Notes under the pieces: model-generated
The model's database searches: none
Told to the model about the DNA's origin: nothing
The model's input: only the letters and a program-made list of their open reading frames with translations
Made by a program: the position numbers and the translations under genes
Shown here: in pieces, positions 1-7,388 of the stretch
How positions within the stretch are numbered: the first letter of the stretch is position 1
Layout: each line of letters opens with the position of its first letter
Assembly (NCBI RefSeq): GCF_015666175.1
Contig: NZ_JADPIE010000003.1
Coordinates: 62,001-126,000, forward strand
Direction: 5' to 3'
Source of the DNA: Halonatronomonas betaini
GTDB taxonomy: Bacteria; Bacillota; Halanaerobiia; Halanaerobiales; Halarsenatibacteraceae
Length of the DNA stretch: 64,000 nt

Positions 1-1559
1 ATTCTCTCACCTAATTCCTGAGTCACATCAATTTCATATTCAACACCCATGATTGATTCATAATAGAAGCCCTCAAAATATTCATTAATTAACTGTTGGT
101 CAGCTTCTTCATCTGGATCAATCTGGTTAAAGTTATCTGCGCTTTCTTCTAAAAACTCTCTCAGTTCTTCTCCAGTAACTTTAACCACCTGAAAGATGTT
201 ATCATAGATATATATATCGGTAGCATCAGTTATATTTAAACTTCCTGGCTCGATCGAAGTATAATCAGTTGGCCCCTGGCGTCCAAACCTGAGAGGAGCT
301 GCTGTTGAGATGAGTGGCATATCCTGATACTCTTCTTGCTCAGTTAATTCTAATCTTTCTTCAACATACCATTTCTGAGCTTCCTGGACTAGCTTAATTG
401 TTGCTGTATCCTGAACTCTTGAGAAATAGGTTGTTAATTCAGTATCTGTTTCACCGATAGGAGTGTTGACATATTCAATAGTTGCTTCATGTTTTTCTTC
501 AACCATATCCACTATCTCAGGATCTGACTCAACATTTTCATCAACTTCCTTTAATCTAGAAGAACTCTCAACTACGTTCCATTCGCCATCTTCCTGGCTA
601 AGAGTCATATCAATTACTCCAAGATGGCTTCCCCAGGCACCAGGCAATACAGCCGGGACATCATTAACCAGTCCTGCTTCATTATCTATTCCTTCAACAT
701 CGTCATATTCACTGCCTCCAGGAAATTCATTGTGTTGATGGCCTAAGACCATAGCATCAATACCATCAATTTTACTCAGATAATAACCTGCATTAACATC
801 AGTATCATCAGGGTCAATTCCAGTATGGGCAGAGACTATTACTATATCAGCTCCGACATCTCTAATTCTTGGAATAAAGCTTTCAGCTTCCTCAATTATA
901 TCTTTTCCAACAACTTCACCTTCTAAATGTGCACTTCCCCATTGCACAACTTCAGGAGATACAAAACTTACCACACCAATACTGATTGGTTCTCCATCAA
1001 TTTCTCTTTCTAAAATAGCATATGGTTCAAAATAATTGATATCAGTAAATTCAGCGTCATATAGGTTAGCATTCAACCATGGGAAATTAGAGCCAACCTC
1101 TGCCTGCCTGAAATAATCAATTCCATAATCCTGTAATTCGTGATTACCAATGGCAGCAGCATCATAACCCATATGGTTCATAGCGTCAATAATTACCGGA
1201 TATTCTCCTTCCTGGAGCGGAGGAACTGGCTGCTCAAGATCACCTGGCAACTGTCCAGCTTCAAGACTGCCTAGTAAACTTCCCTGGATAACATCTCCTG
1301 CATCTAGCAGCAGAATATTATCATAATTCTCTCTCTTATCATTAATAAGTGTTGAAACTTTACTTACTCCAATATTTTCATCAACTTCATCGGCCATATA
1401 ATTATATGGCATCACATATTGATGAAAATCAGTTGTCCCTAAAATTGTCAGTTCATGCAAATCTTCTTCAGCAGTAATCGTTCCAGTTAAAATACCTGTA
1501 AAAATCAGCATGAAGGTTAGAGCAAGACTAATTACTGTTAGCTTCTTAAATTTCTTCAT
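1..1559 (-). CDS. Exported 2',3'-cyclic-nucleotide phosphodiesterase / 5'-nucleotidase family protein, cut by the window edge
   Basis: The reading frame runs off the left edge, so about 519 N-terminal residues are visible and the end of the C-terminal domain is missing. The start ATG at 1559 follows a strong AAGGAGGG site. Residues 1-30 form a Sec signal peptide (MKKFKKL, then a hydrophobic core). Calcineurin-like metal-binding motifs follow: GTTDFHQY near 41, GDVIQG, GNHELQDYG, AHTGID and LGHQHNEFPG. A 5'-nucleotidase C-terminal domain begins after about residue 340. It is a close paralog of the gene at 27695, with the same GTTD-HQYVMPY opening and the same AxNFNQIDPD segment. Families of this type hydrolyse extracytoplasmic nucleotides to nucleosides and phosphate; the exact substrate cannot be read from sequence. 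Confidence 0.9.
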   Translation of the reverse strand, partial: MKKFKKLTVISLALTFMLIFTGILTGTITAEEDLHELTILGTTDFHQYVMPYNYMADEVDENIGVSKVSTLINDKRENYDNILLLDAGDVIQGSLLGSLEAGQLPGDLEQPVPPLQEGEYPVIIDAMNHMGYDAAAIGNHELQDYGIDYFRQAEVGSNFPWLNANLYDAEFTDINYFEPYAILEREIDGEPISIGVVSFVSPEVVQWGSAHLEGEVVGKDIIEEAESFIPRIRDVGADIVIVSAHTGIDPDDTDVNAGYYLSKIDGIDAMVLGHQHNEFPGGSEYDDVEGIDNEAGLVNDVPAVLPGAWGSHLGVIDMTLSQEDGEWNVVESSSRLKEVDENVESDPEIVDMVEEKHEATIEYVNTPIGETDTELTTYFSRVQDTATIKLVQEAQKWYVEERLELTEQEEYQDMPLISTAAPLRFGRQGPTDYTSIEPGSLNITDATDIYIYDNIFQVVKVTGEELREFLEESADNFNQIDPDEEADQQLINEYFEGFYYESIMGVEYEIDVTQELGER

Positions 1560-1780
1560 TTTAACCCTCCTTAGATTGATTTGTCAATTTAATAAAATTT
1601 GCACATTAATTATATCAGTTTTATTAAATAAGTTTCAAGGAAATAACATGGGCATTAAGTTTAATACTTTATTTGATAAAACTAATAACTTGCAAGTTTT
1701 TATTTTATAAACTATAATTTTAATTAAGAACATATTTTTCTGTCGAAACAACACTAAATAATGCCAGAGGTGATATTAAA

Positions 1781-2122
1781 ATGATAACCCATATTACAAA
1801 CAGGGCAGCCTGGGAGCAGGCTAAAGAAAGCGGGGTTTATAAAGCCAGTTCACTTGAAACTGAAGGCTTTATCCACTGCTCAACTATAAAACAGGTTCTC
1901 GGAGTAGCTAATAATCTTTATAAAGGGCAAAAAGACCTGGTTCTCCTCATAATTGATGAAAATAAGGTAAATTCAGAAATAAAATACGAAGATTTACATA
2001 AATCAGGGCAGGCCTATCCCCATATTTATGGCCATCTCAATACTGATGCCGTTGTTAATGTCTGTGACTTTACATATCATGCCAATTGCAGTTTTAAATT
2101 GCCAGATGAACTTAAGCTCTAA
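1781..2122 (+). CDS. DUF952 family protein
   Basis: This 113-residue cytoplasmic protein has the family pattern of DUF952: an opening I-THITNRAAWEQA, then EGFIHCS near residues 29-35, a hydrophobic LVLLIID strand, the YEDL element and a PHIYGHLN segment, with a closing AV-V strand. The ATG lies downstream of a CCAGAGGTGAT ribosome binding site. The family is widespread and mostly uncharacterised; the fold has been likened to RNA 2'-phosphotransferase or ADP-ribosyl-type domains, which I treat as a hint only. It sits 41 bp ahead of the HAD gene and may be cotranscribed with it. Confidence 0.85.
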   Translation: MITHITNRAAWEQAKESGVYKASSLETEGFIHCSTIKQVLGVANNLYKGQKDLVLLIIDENKVNSEIKYEDLHKSGQAYPHIYGHLNTDAVVNVCDFTYHANCSFKLPDELKL

Positions 2123-2163
2123 CATAAAATTTTTACAGCCAAATAAATATGGAGGTGGCCAGA

Positions 2164-2790
2164 ATGATAACTGAATTCAGGATTAAAAAAATTGTATTTG
2201 ATATTGGTCAGGTTTTATTAACCTTTAACCCTGAGCAGTACTTAAAGGACCAGTTTAACCTCTCGACAGGACAGATAAAAGAGATAGCAAAAGCAACCTT
2301 TAGAAGTTCTGTCTGGCTCGATTTAGACAGAGGAAAGATCAGTAAAAATGAAGCTGCTGAAATTTTTTCAAAAAAGCTACCTGAATACAGCCAGGTTTTA
2401 GTGGAAGGTGTCTTAAACTGGGAGGAAATCTTAAATCCAATTGAGCCCAATATTGAGCTCTTAAAAGAATTTAGAGCTCATGATGCCTATCAAGTTTATG
2501 CTCTATCTAATTTTAATGATGAGAGTTATCAGGTTGCAAAATCTGAATTCCCTTTCTTAAATCTATTCAAAGGTGAGATTATCTCTGGCCAGGTTGGATA
2601 TATTAAACCTGAACCTGAAATCTATCAGTTATTGCTGGACAGATTTGAGCTAAAGCCTGCAGAAACCTTATTTATTGATGATAGCAAGGAAAATATTGAA
2701 GCAGCTAAGGAATTTGGCTTAAGAACGATCCATTACAGGAATCCAGAGCAGCTACAAAAGGAGATAAAGCATTTAAATCTACTGATTTGA
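2164..2790 (+). CDS. HAD superfamily hydrolase (YihX-like)
   Basis: The 208-residue protein carries the four HAD motifs: FDIGQVL at 12-18 with nucleophile D13, ALSNF with S115, K148 in the IKPEPE segment, and the acidic pair D172-D173 in FIDDS. The second Asp of the usual DxD motif is Gly (DIG), as in YihX-type sugar phosphatases, so the general acid may be atypical. A helical cap occupies about 19-105. I place the start at 2164 because GGAGGTGG lies just upstream; an in-frame ATG at 2149 would overlap that site. Known relatives act on glucose-1-phosphate and similar small phosphates; the substrate here is unknown. Confidence 0.85.
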   Translation: MITEFRIKKIVFDIGQVLLTFNPEQYLKDQFNLSTGQIKEIAKATFRSSVWLDLDRGKISKNEAAEIFSKKLPEYSQVLVEGVLNWEEILNPIEPNIELLKEFRAHDAYQVYALSNFNDESYQVAKSEFPFLNLFKGEIISGQVGYIKPEPEIYQLLLDRFELKPAETLFIDDSKENIEAAKEFGLRTIHYRNPEQLQKEIKHLNLLI

Positions 2791-2849
2791 TAATTGCTTA
2801 ATATTTTCTAATGATATCTGCCCTGAGATAGATTATAGGAGGAGATTTT

Positions 2850-3371
2850 ATGGCTGTTAAAGAGGTTTTAATGTTAGGTAACCCGGCTTTAAGAGAGAAA
2901 TCGAAACCAGTTAAAGAATTTACCCAGGAAATATTTGATATTGCAAACGAACTTAAGGCTACTTTAAAAGATCTCCAGAAAGAAAAGGGTCTTGGCAGAG
3001 CTTTAGCTGCTCCCCAGATAGGCTATCAGAAAAAGATAATTTATGCCAACCTCTCTGATGAAGAGATTGTAATGATCAACCCGACAATTATAGATAAAAG
3101 CGACGAGATGATTGAGCTCTGGGATAGTTGTTTTAGCTTTAATGTTGATTTCTTTGTGAAGGTTAAGCGCCATCGCTGGATAACTGTTAAGTATTTAGAT
3201 GGTAATAGAAATCAGAATATAAGAAAGTTTAGTGATGATCTCTCTGAGCTTTTTCAGCATGAAATTGACCATTTCTACGGAGTTCTGGCCACTGATAAGA
3301 TGGTTGATAAAAAATCTATTATTATGCGCTCTGAATGGGAGAAACTCGATAATGATGGCCTTGGTATGTAA
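2850..3371 (+). CDS. Peptide deformylase family protein
   Basis: At 173 residues this is deformylase-sized. Motif 1 reads GRALAAPQIG (49-58), motif 3 is QHEIDH (136-141) with the two metal-binding histidines and catalytic glutamate, and motif 2 is WDSCFSF, keeping the metal ligand C94 but replacing the usual EGCLS by DSCFS. The family removes the formyl group from nascent N-terminal methionine using Fe(II) or Zn(II). The altered motif 2 and the HFYG ending of motif 3 suggest a secondary deformylase-like branch rather than the main def gene, which is normally near fmt. A strong AGGAGGAG site precedes the ATG. Confidence 0.85.
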   Translation: MAVKEVLMLGNPALREKSKPVKEFTQEIFDIANELKATLKDLQKEKGLGRALAAPQIGYQKKIIYANLSDEEIVMINPTIIDKSDEMIELWDSCFSFNVDFFVKVKRHRWITVKYLDGNRNQNIRKFSDDLSELFQHEIDHFYGVLATDKMVDKKSIIMRSEWEKLDNDGLGM

Positions 3372-3558
3372 TTAAAGCACACCATACCATTAAACTAAAT
3401 AAATAATCATATCTAAAGCCTTAAATTTCGATACTTTAGTCACATATAACTTTAAATCATCAAGAAAATAATATATAATATTATATGAAGTAAAGTTTTA
3501 CAATAATCATTACTAACAGTTAAGATTATTATTAACTTTACTAATTTTAATGAATTCA

Positions 3559-3588
3559 GCCGAAATTAAATAATATTTCGGCTTTTTT
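3559..3588 (+). terminator. Rho-independent terminator
   Basis: The arms GCCGAAAT (3559-3566) and ATTTCGGC (3575-3582) pair perfectly and are followed by six T. It lies 187 bp after the deformylase-like stop and 60 bp before the next small gene. The AT-rich stretch before it (3372-3558) holds no gene I can support. Confidence 0.8.
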
Positions 3589-3648
3589 AATCCAATAATA
3601 TATTTTATAAGCCTGGAAAGAGGTCTTTTTAATACTGGAGGTTATCTA

Positions 3649-3846
3649 ATGAAAGTATATGTAAATGATACAGAGGTTACAATTTTTGATGGTGCAAAGG
3701 TTGAAGATGTTATCAGAAAATACTCTGTGGATAAATATAAAGAGATTAAAGAGGGTAAAATGAATATCTATGATAAATTTGACAATAAAGTTATGTTAGG
3801 AGGTGAATTAAGAGCAGGAGCTAAGCTTTATACTAAAGCTGATTAA
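3649..3846 (+). CDS. Small protein with a possible beta-grasp (ThiS/MoaD-like) fold
   Basis: The 65-residue product is preceded by a clear CTGGAGG site. Its layout resembles a beta-grasp protein: an MKVYVND strand, a turn, EVTIFDGAKVEDVIRKY as second strand plus helix, a lysine-rich middle, and a final GGELRAGAKLYT hairpin. It lacks the C-terminal Gly-Gly needed for sulfur carrier or ubiquitin-like conjugation, so a carrier role is unlikely. It lies 60 bp upstream of the exported nucleotidase gene in the same direction with no terminator between, so cotranscription is plausible. I do not recognise a named family; the fold call is weak inference. Confidence 0.6.
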   Translation: MKVYVNDTEVTIFDGAKVEDVIRKYSVDKYKEIKEGKMNIYDKFDNKVMLGGELRAGAKLYTKAD

Positions 3847-3906
3847 ATCTATTTTTACTTAAATCAAATAAATATTAAATAATATTTCACAAGGGGGAAT
3901 TTATTA

Positions 3907-5460
3907 ATGCATAAGTCAACAGTTAAAAAGTTAAGTGTAGTTTTTGTCATGGCTGCCATGGTTATGGCTATGTCAGCATTCGGTCTATTTCCAGGAGAAT
4001 CAGGGGAGTTAATAGTCGAGGCAGATAGTCATTCAGATTATAAGACTGTCGCTATCCTGCATACTAATGATGAACATGGAGTAATTGAGAATTTTGGTAA
4101 GATTGCCTGGCAGAGAGAGCAACTTGAGGAAGAGTATGATGATGTTTTCCTTGTCAGTGGTGGCGACGCCTTTAGTGGTAATCCAATAGTCGATGAATAT
4201 GTAATCGATGATGAAAATCTTCGTGGTAAGCCAATGATTGAAACTATGGGTGCTGCCGGATATGATGCTATGGTTATCGGTAATCATGAATTTGATTATG
4301 GCCAGGAGCGTCTCCAGGATAGCATAGATTCCGCCTATTTCCCAATGATTCTTGCAAACATGGAAGTAGATCCAGATGAAGCCGACATGGCCCAACCACA
4401 GCCATATGCAATGCTTGAAACAAGTTTTGGAGCAGATTTAACATTCTTAGGCCTGGTTCAGGTTAGTGGAGATTATCCTTCAACCCTGCCAGCAAATCTT
4501 TATGGGTTAAATTTCCTTGATCCAATTGAAACAGCTCTAGAATTCACCCACTTAGAAGATACTTCAGATGCCTTTATCGGTTTAACCCATATGGGTCATA
4601 GTTGGGAACAGGAATTAGCTGAAGAAATGTCTGAGCTTGATCTAATTATTGGTGGTCACTCCCATACAGTTGTTGAAGAACCTGTATTTGTTAATGATAC
4701 TCTTGTAACCCAGGCTGGTTCTGATACAGAATATCTCGGTAAAGTGATGGTTACCTTTAATGAAGATAATGAAATAGTCGAAAAGGATTCAAAGCTGATT
4801 GCTACAGAAGATATTGAAGGTACCAATGAAGATGTTGAAGATATGATAGCTGGTTTTGAAGCTGAAGTTGAGGAAATCTTCGCCAGAGAGCTCAGTTATC
4901 TTGAAGAGCCTATAACCGGTGCTGAAGATTTAGGAGCATTTATGACTGATGCAGTTCTTGAATCTGATCAGATTGCCGATCTTGGTTATGATGTCGATTT
5001 TGCATTCCAGAATAGCGGCGGTATCAGGGTCAGTGAATTAGAAGCTGGAGCTCTAACTGTTGGCGATATCTTTGAACTAGAACCATTTGGTAATGATATT
5101 ATTATCCATCAGATGACAGCCGATGATTTAAGATCACTTATCGGTACAGATTCTGAAAGCAGAGGAGAAGCCGATCTAAGAGTAGCCGGCTTAAATTATG
5201 AGGTTATAACTGATGCAGATGGCAATCTTGAAACAGTTAATCTCTATTATCCTGATGGAACAGAGCTAGATGAGGATACTGAATATACTGTAGCATTAAA
5301 TAGCTATATTGCAAGTGCTTATGAATTTACAGCTCAGGATGATGGCGAGAATACCTATCTCCGTCACAATGATACTATCATCAATTTTGTTGAGAATATC
5401 ATCTCAGAAGAAGACTTAAATGAAAAATATCATGGCTTAAGTAGAACACATTTTGAGTAA
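3907..5460 (+). CDS. Exported 5'-nucleotidase / UDP-sugar hydrolase family protein
   Basis: The 517-residue precursor starts at an ATG after AAGGGGGAA and has a signal peptide through about residue 38. The metallophosphatase domain shows HTNDEHG, VSGGDAFSGN, GNHEFDYG, THMGH and GGHSHT. The C-terminal 5'-nucleotidase domain has NSGGIR followed by the GDIFELEPFGND motif that forms part of the nucleotide pocket. The protein is very acidic, as expected for an exported protein of a halophile. It is UshA-like rather than CpdB-like, unlike the paralogs at the left edge and at 27695. It probably releases phosphate and nucleosides from extracellular nucleotides. Confidence 0.9.
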   Translation: MHKSTVKKLSVVFVMAAMVMAMSAFGLFPGESGELIVEADSHSDYKTVAILHTNDEHGVIENFGKIAWQREQLEEEYDDVFLVSGGDAFSGNPIVDEYVIDDENLRGKPMIETMGAAGYDAMVIGNHEFDYGQERLQDSIDSAYFPMILANMEVDPDEADMAQPQPYAMLETSFGADLTFLGLVQVSGDYPSTLPANLYGLNFLDPIETALEFTHLEDTSDAFIGLTHMGHSWEQELAEEMSELDLIIGGHSHTVVEEPVFVNDTLVTQAGSDTEYLGKVMVTFNEDNEIVEKDSKLIATEDIEGTNEDVEDMIAGFEAEVEEIFARELSYLEEPITGAEDLGAFMTDAVLESDQIADLGYDVDFAFQNSGGIRVSELEAGALTVGDIFELEPFGNDIIIHQMTADDLRSLIGTDSESRGEADLRVAGLNYEVITDADGNLETVNLYYPDGTELDEDTEYTVALNSYIASAYEFTAQDDGENTYLRHNDTIINFVENIISEEDLNEKYHGLSRTHFE

Positions 5461-5532
5461 ATCTCAGCAAAATTTAACTAAAAACTATATATCAAATATA
5501 GTAAAATAGTTAAAGATAAGGTTTAATATAAG

Positions 5533-5577
5533 AACCCTGATTCTGGTGATTAACCTCCTGGAATCAGGGTTTTATTA
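5533..5577 (+). terminator. Terminator of the nucleotidase gene
   Basis: AACCCTGATTC (5533-5543) pairs perfectly with GAATCAGGGTT (5561-5571) around a 17-nt loop, followed by a T-rich run. Confidence 0.8.
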
Positions 5578-5621
5578 TTTGAGACTATTTATTTTATCAT
5601 AATTTTAGAGTTATTAGTATT

Positions 5622-6146
5622 TTATTCAGCTAATAATTGAGCCATTAATAGATTAGCCATCGGATAAATCCAACCCTGCTCTACATGATAGGGCTCATGA
5701 TCCTGTAGTTTATACCTTGCAATCATTGGAATTTCAATAGCATTTCCTGTTGGAGGTATCTCGGCAAACTCTCCAATATGGGTTCCCATTACTGTCCATT
5801 CTAGAACTGCCTCGCCATTACTGATTATAATATTTCTAATTTCAACTTCTGACTCAAAAGCCACATTATAGAACCAGTAGAGATAATCTTCCAGCTCTTC
5901 TCGACTTGTGGCCATTGTGACACCTCCCATTGACATATCATAAAAGGTTACATCCTCGGTAACATAACTCATATCATGGATTTCAGCAGGATCTTCAGGA
6001 TTAAGATAGGCCATGACAATTTCTTCAGTCCGCTCAATTCCAGGCCCCTCATGTCCATCTGCCATCAGAACACCAGGAAATGTCAATATCAAAGCAACCA
6101 TAATTGATGAAACGATAACCCCGGTCAAAACTTTTCTGCTCAACAT
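5622..6146 (-). CDS. Exported SnoaL-like / ester cyclase-type protein
   Basis: The 174-residue product begins with a signal peptide (MLSRKVLTG, hydrophobic core, then a cleavage region near MADGHEG). The mature part has the SnoaL/NTF2-like pattern: an acidic helix, an F-D-S region, REELEDYLYWFY, a VEIRNIIIS strand, then VMGTHIGEF-EIPPTGN and a closing strand ending in EQGWIYPM. The GTHxGEF-PPTG signature is typical of SnoaL-like ester cyclase relatives. I chose the start at 6146 because AAGGGGGG lies directly upstream; a start 30 bp earlier would include that site. The ligand is unknown. The gene converges on the nucleotidase operon and diverges from the YitT gene. Confidence 0.75.
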   Translation of the reverse strand: MLSRKVLTGVIVSSIMVALILTFPGVLMADGHEGPGIERTEEIVMAYLNPEDPAEIHDMSYVTEDVTFYDMSMGGVTMATSREELEDYLYWFYNVAFESEVEIRNIIISNGEAVLEWTVMGTHIGEFAEIPPTGNAIEIPMIARYKLQDHEPYHVEQGWIYPMANLLMAQLLAE

Positions 6147-6200
6147 AATAAATCCCCCCTTATTTAATTTGCCCATATATAATAATTATATCACCAGTCT

Positions 6201-6255
6201 GATATAGATCAGTCATATCCAGGTCATAAACTAGTTAGATCTGGGTCATATCTAA
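6201..6255. repeat. Short 11-bp-period array upstream of the YitT gene
   Basis: Five consecutive 11-bp units can be read: GATATAGATCA, GTCATATCCAG, GTCATAAACTA, GTTAGATCTGG and GTCATATCTAA. GTCATA recurs at 6212, 6223 and 6245, with a variant at 6234. The array lies between the divergent SnoaL and YitT genes, 31 bp upstream of the -35 element of the YitT promoter, so it could hold a regulator on one face of the helix. Confidence 0.6.
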
Positions 6256-6285
6256 TTATTAGTATTTTCAATAATATTAAATAGG

Positions 6286-6314
6286 TTGCAAAGGATGATT
6301 TACAATGTTAGAAT
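6286..6314 (+). promoter_or_regulatory. Sigma-A-type promoter of the YitT gene
   Basis: TTGCAA (6286-6291), a 17-bp spacer and TAGAAT (6309-6314) lie about 38 bp before the ATG. Confidence 0.6.
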
Positions 6315-6351
6315 TTATTCAGTTCTAATAATTTTAATGGAGGTTTTGTAA

Positions 6352-7194
6352 ATGTCTAAAACAATCAAAGAATATATAATCATATTTTTAGGTACCACAA
6401 TAGTTGCAGCCGGACTTGCTATATTTCTAATTCCTTCTAATCTAGCTGTAGGTGGTATCTCCGGGCTGGCCATCGTAATAAATAGCCACTTTCCGCAAAT
6501 CCCAGTCGGCCTAACAATGACTGTTATGAATGTTATTCTACTTTTAATCGCATTTATATTAATTGGCCGCCAATTTGGAGCCAGAACTATCTTTGCCAGT
6601 TTCACTCTCTCAGGTACAATCTGGTTGATGGAGCTTATTTTACCGATAGCAGGACCTCCAGTTGAAAATATTTTTCTTAACTTATTTTATGGTATTTTAA
6701 TGGGAGCCATCGGTATGGCCATTGTTTTTTATTATAATGCATCTACCGGCGGAACAGATATTATTGCCAAAATAATTAATAACTTTTATCAAGTCGATAT
6801 CGGCAAATCTTTGCTGGCAGCTGACTTTTTAGTTATAATCCTGGCAGCTTTTACCTTTGGAATAGAGCTAGGACTTTTTGCTTTACTGGGAATAATGATA
6901 AACTCTTTTACCATTGATTATATTATTGCCGGCTTTAATCTAAAGATACAACTTACAATTATTACATCAAAGCCTGAAAAAATAAAAAGTTATATTAATG
7001 AAAATATCGAACGAGGAGCCACAATTTATAAAGCAGAAGGAGCTTTCACCGGCCAGGCTAAAGATGTAATCATAACAGCCATGGATAAAAGGGAGTTCTT
7101 TGCCCTTAAATCCTATATAGCCGAGGTAGATGAAAATGCCTTTGTGATGGTTTCCCATGTAAAAGAGGTTCTAGGCGAAGGCTTTAGTTATTAA
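6352..7194 (+). CDS. YitT family membrane protein (DUF161/DUF2179), copy 1
   Basis: The 280-residue protein has five to six membrane segments in its first 190 residues, including the family signature IPSNLAVGGISGLA and the motif NASTGGTDIIAKI near residue 135. The C-terminal DUF2179 domain contains ERGATIYKAEGAFTG and ends in VKEVLGEGFSY. YitT proteins are common in Firmicutes and have no established transport substrate. A second very similar copy lies at 15296. The promoter at 6286 and an unusual repeat array upstream suggest that this copy is independently controlled. Confidence 0.92.
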   Translation: MSKTIKEYIIIFLGTTIVAAGLAIFLIPSNLAVGGISGLAIVINSHFPQIPVGLTMTVMNVILLLIAFILIGRQFGARTIFASFTLSGTIWLMELILPIAGPPVENIFLNLFYGILMGAIGMAIVFYYNASTGGTDIIAKIINNFYQVDIGKSLLAADFLVIILAAFTFGIELGLFALLGIMINSFTIDYIIAGFNLKIQLTIITSKPEKIKSYINENIERGATIYKAEGAFTGQAKDVIITAMDKREFFALKSYIAEVDENAFVMVSHVKEVLGEGFSY

Positions 7195-7321
7195 TTTATA
7201 TTTGAATATTAAATTAAAATCAAATCAAAAAGAAACAACTTACAACATAATACGTTATTATACTACAAATAGCAACTAATTATTACAAAATATTATTTTT
7301 AACAAAAAAAGGAGTTTTTTA

Positions 7322-7380
7322 ATCGCCCGTGAATAATATAAATAGGGGTTTTATATAAATTCTATTATATATAGGGCGGT
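7322..7380 (+). promoter_or_regulatory. Leader hairpin that would hide the ribosome binding site of the lipoprotein gene
   Basis: ATCGCCC (7322-7328) can pair with GGGCGGT (7374-7380), allowing one G-U pair. Inside it ATATAAATAG and CTATTATAT make a second AT-rich stem. The 3' arm GGGCGGT is the only plausible Shine-Dalgarno sequence for the TTG start at 7389. The pairing was done by eye and not computed. Confidence 0.5.
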
Positions 7381-7388
7381 GAACTTAA

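Noticed and set aside
1510-1710. Plus-strand open frame over the start of the left-edge nucleotidase
   Set aside because: It covers the promoter and signal-peptide region of a well-supported minus-strand gene and has no recognisable protein pattern.
2149-2163. ATG at 2149 as the HAD start
   Set aside because: It would overlap the GGAGGTGG ribosome binding site that serves the ATG at 2164.
7329-7358. Possible nine-codon leader peptide starting at GTG in the lipoprotein leader
   Set aside because: The upstream AAGGAG is 14 bp away and nothing else supports translation; the hairpin explanation is simpler.
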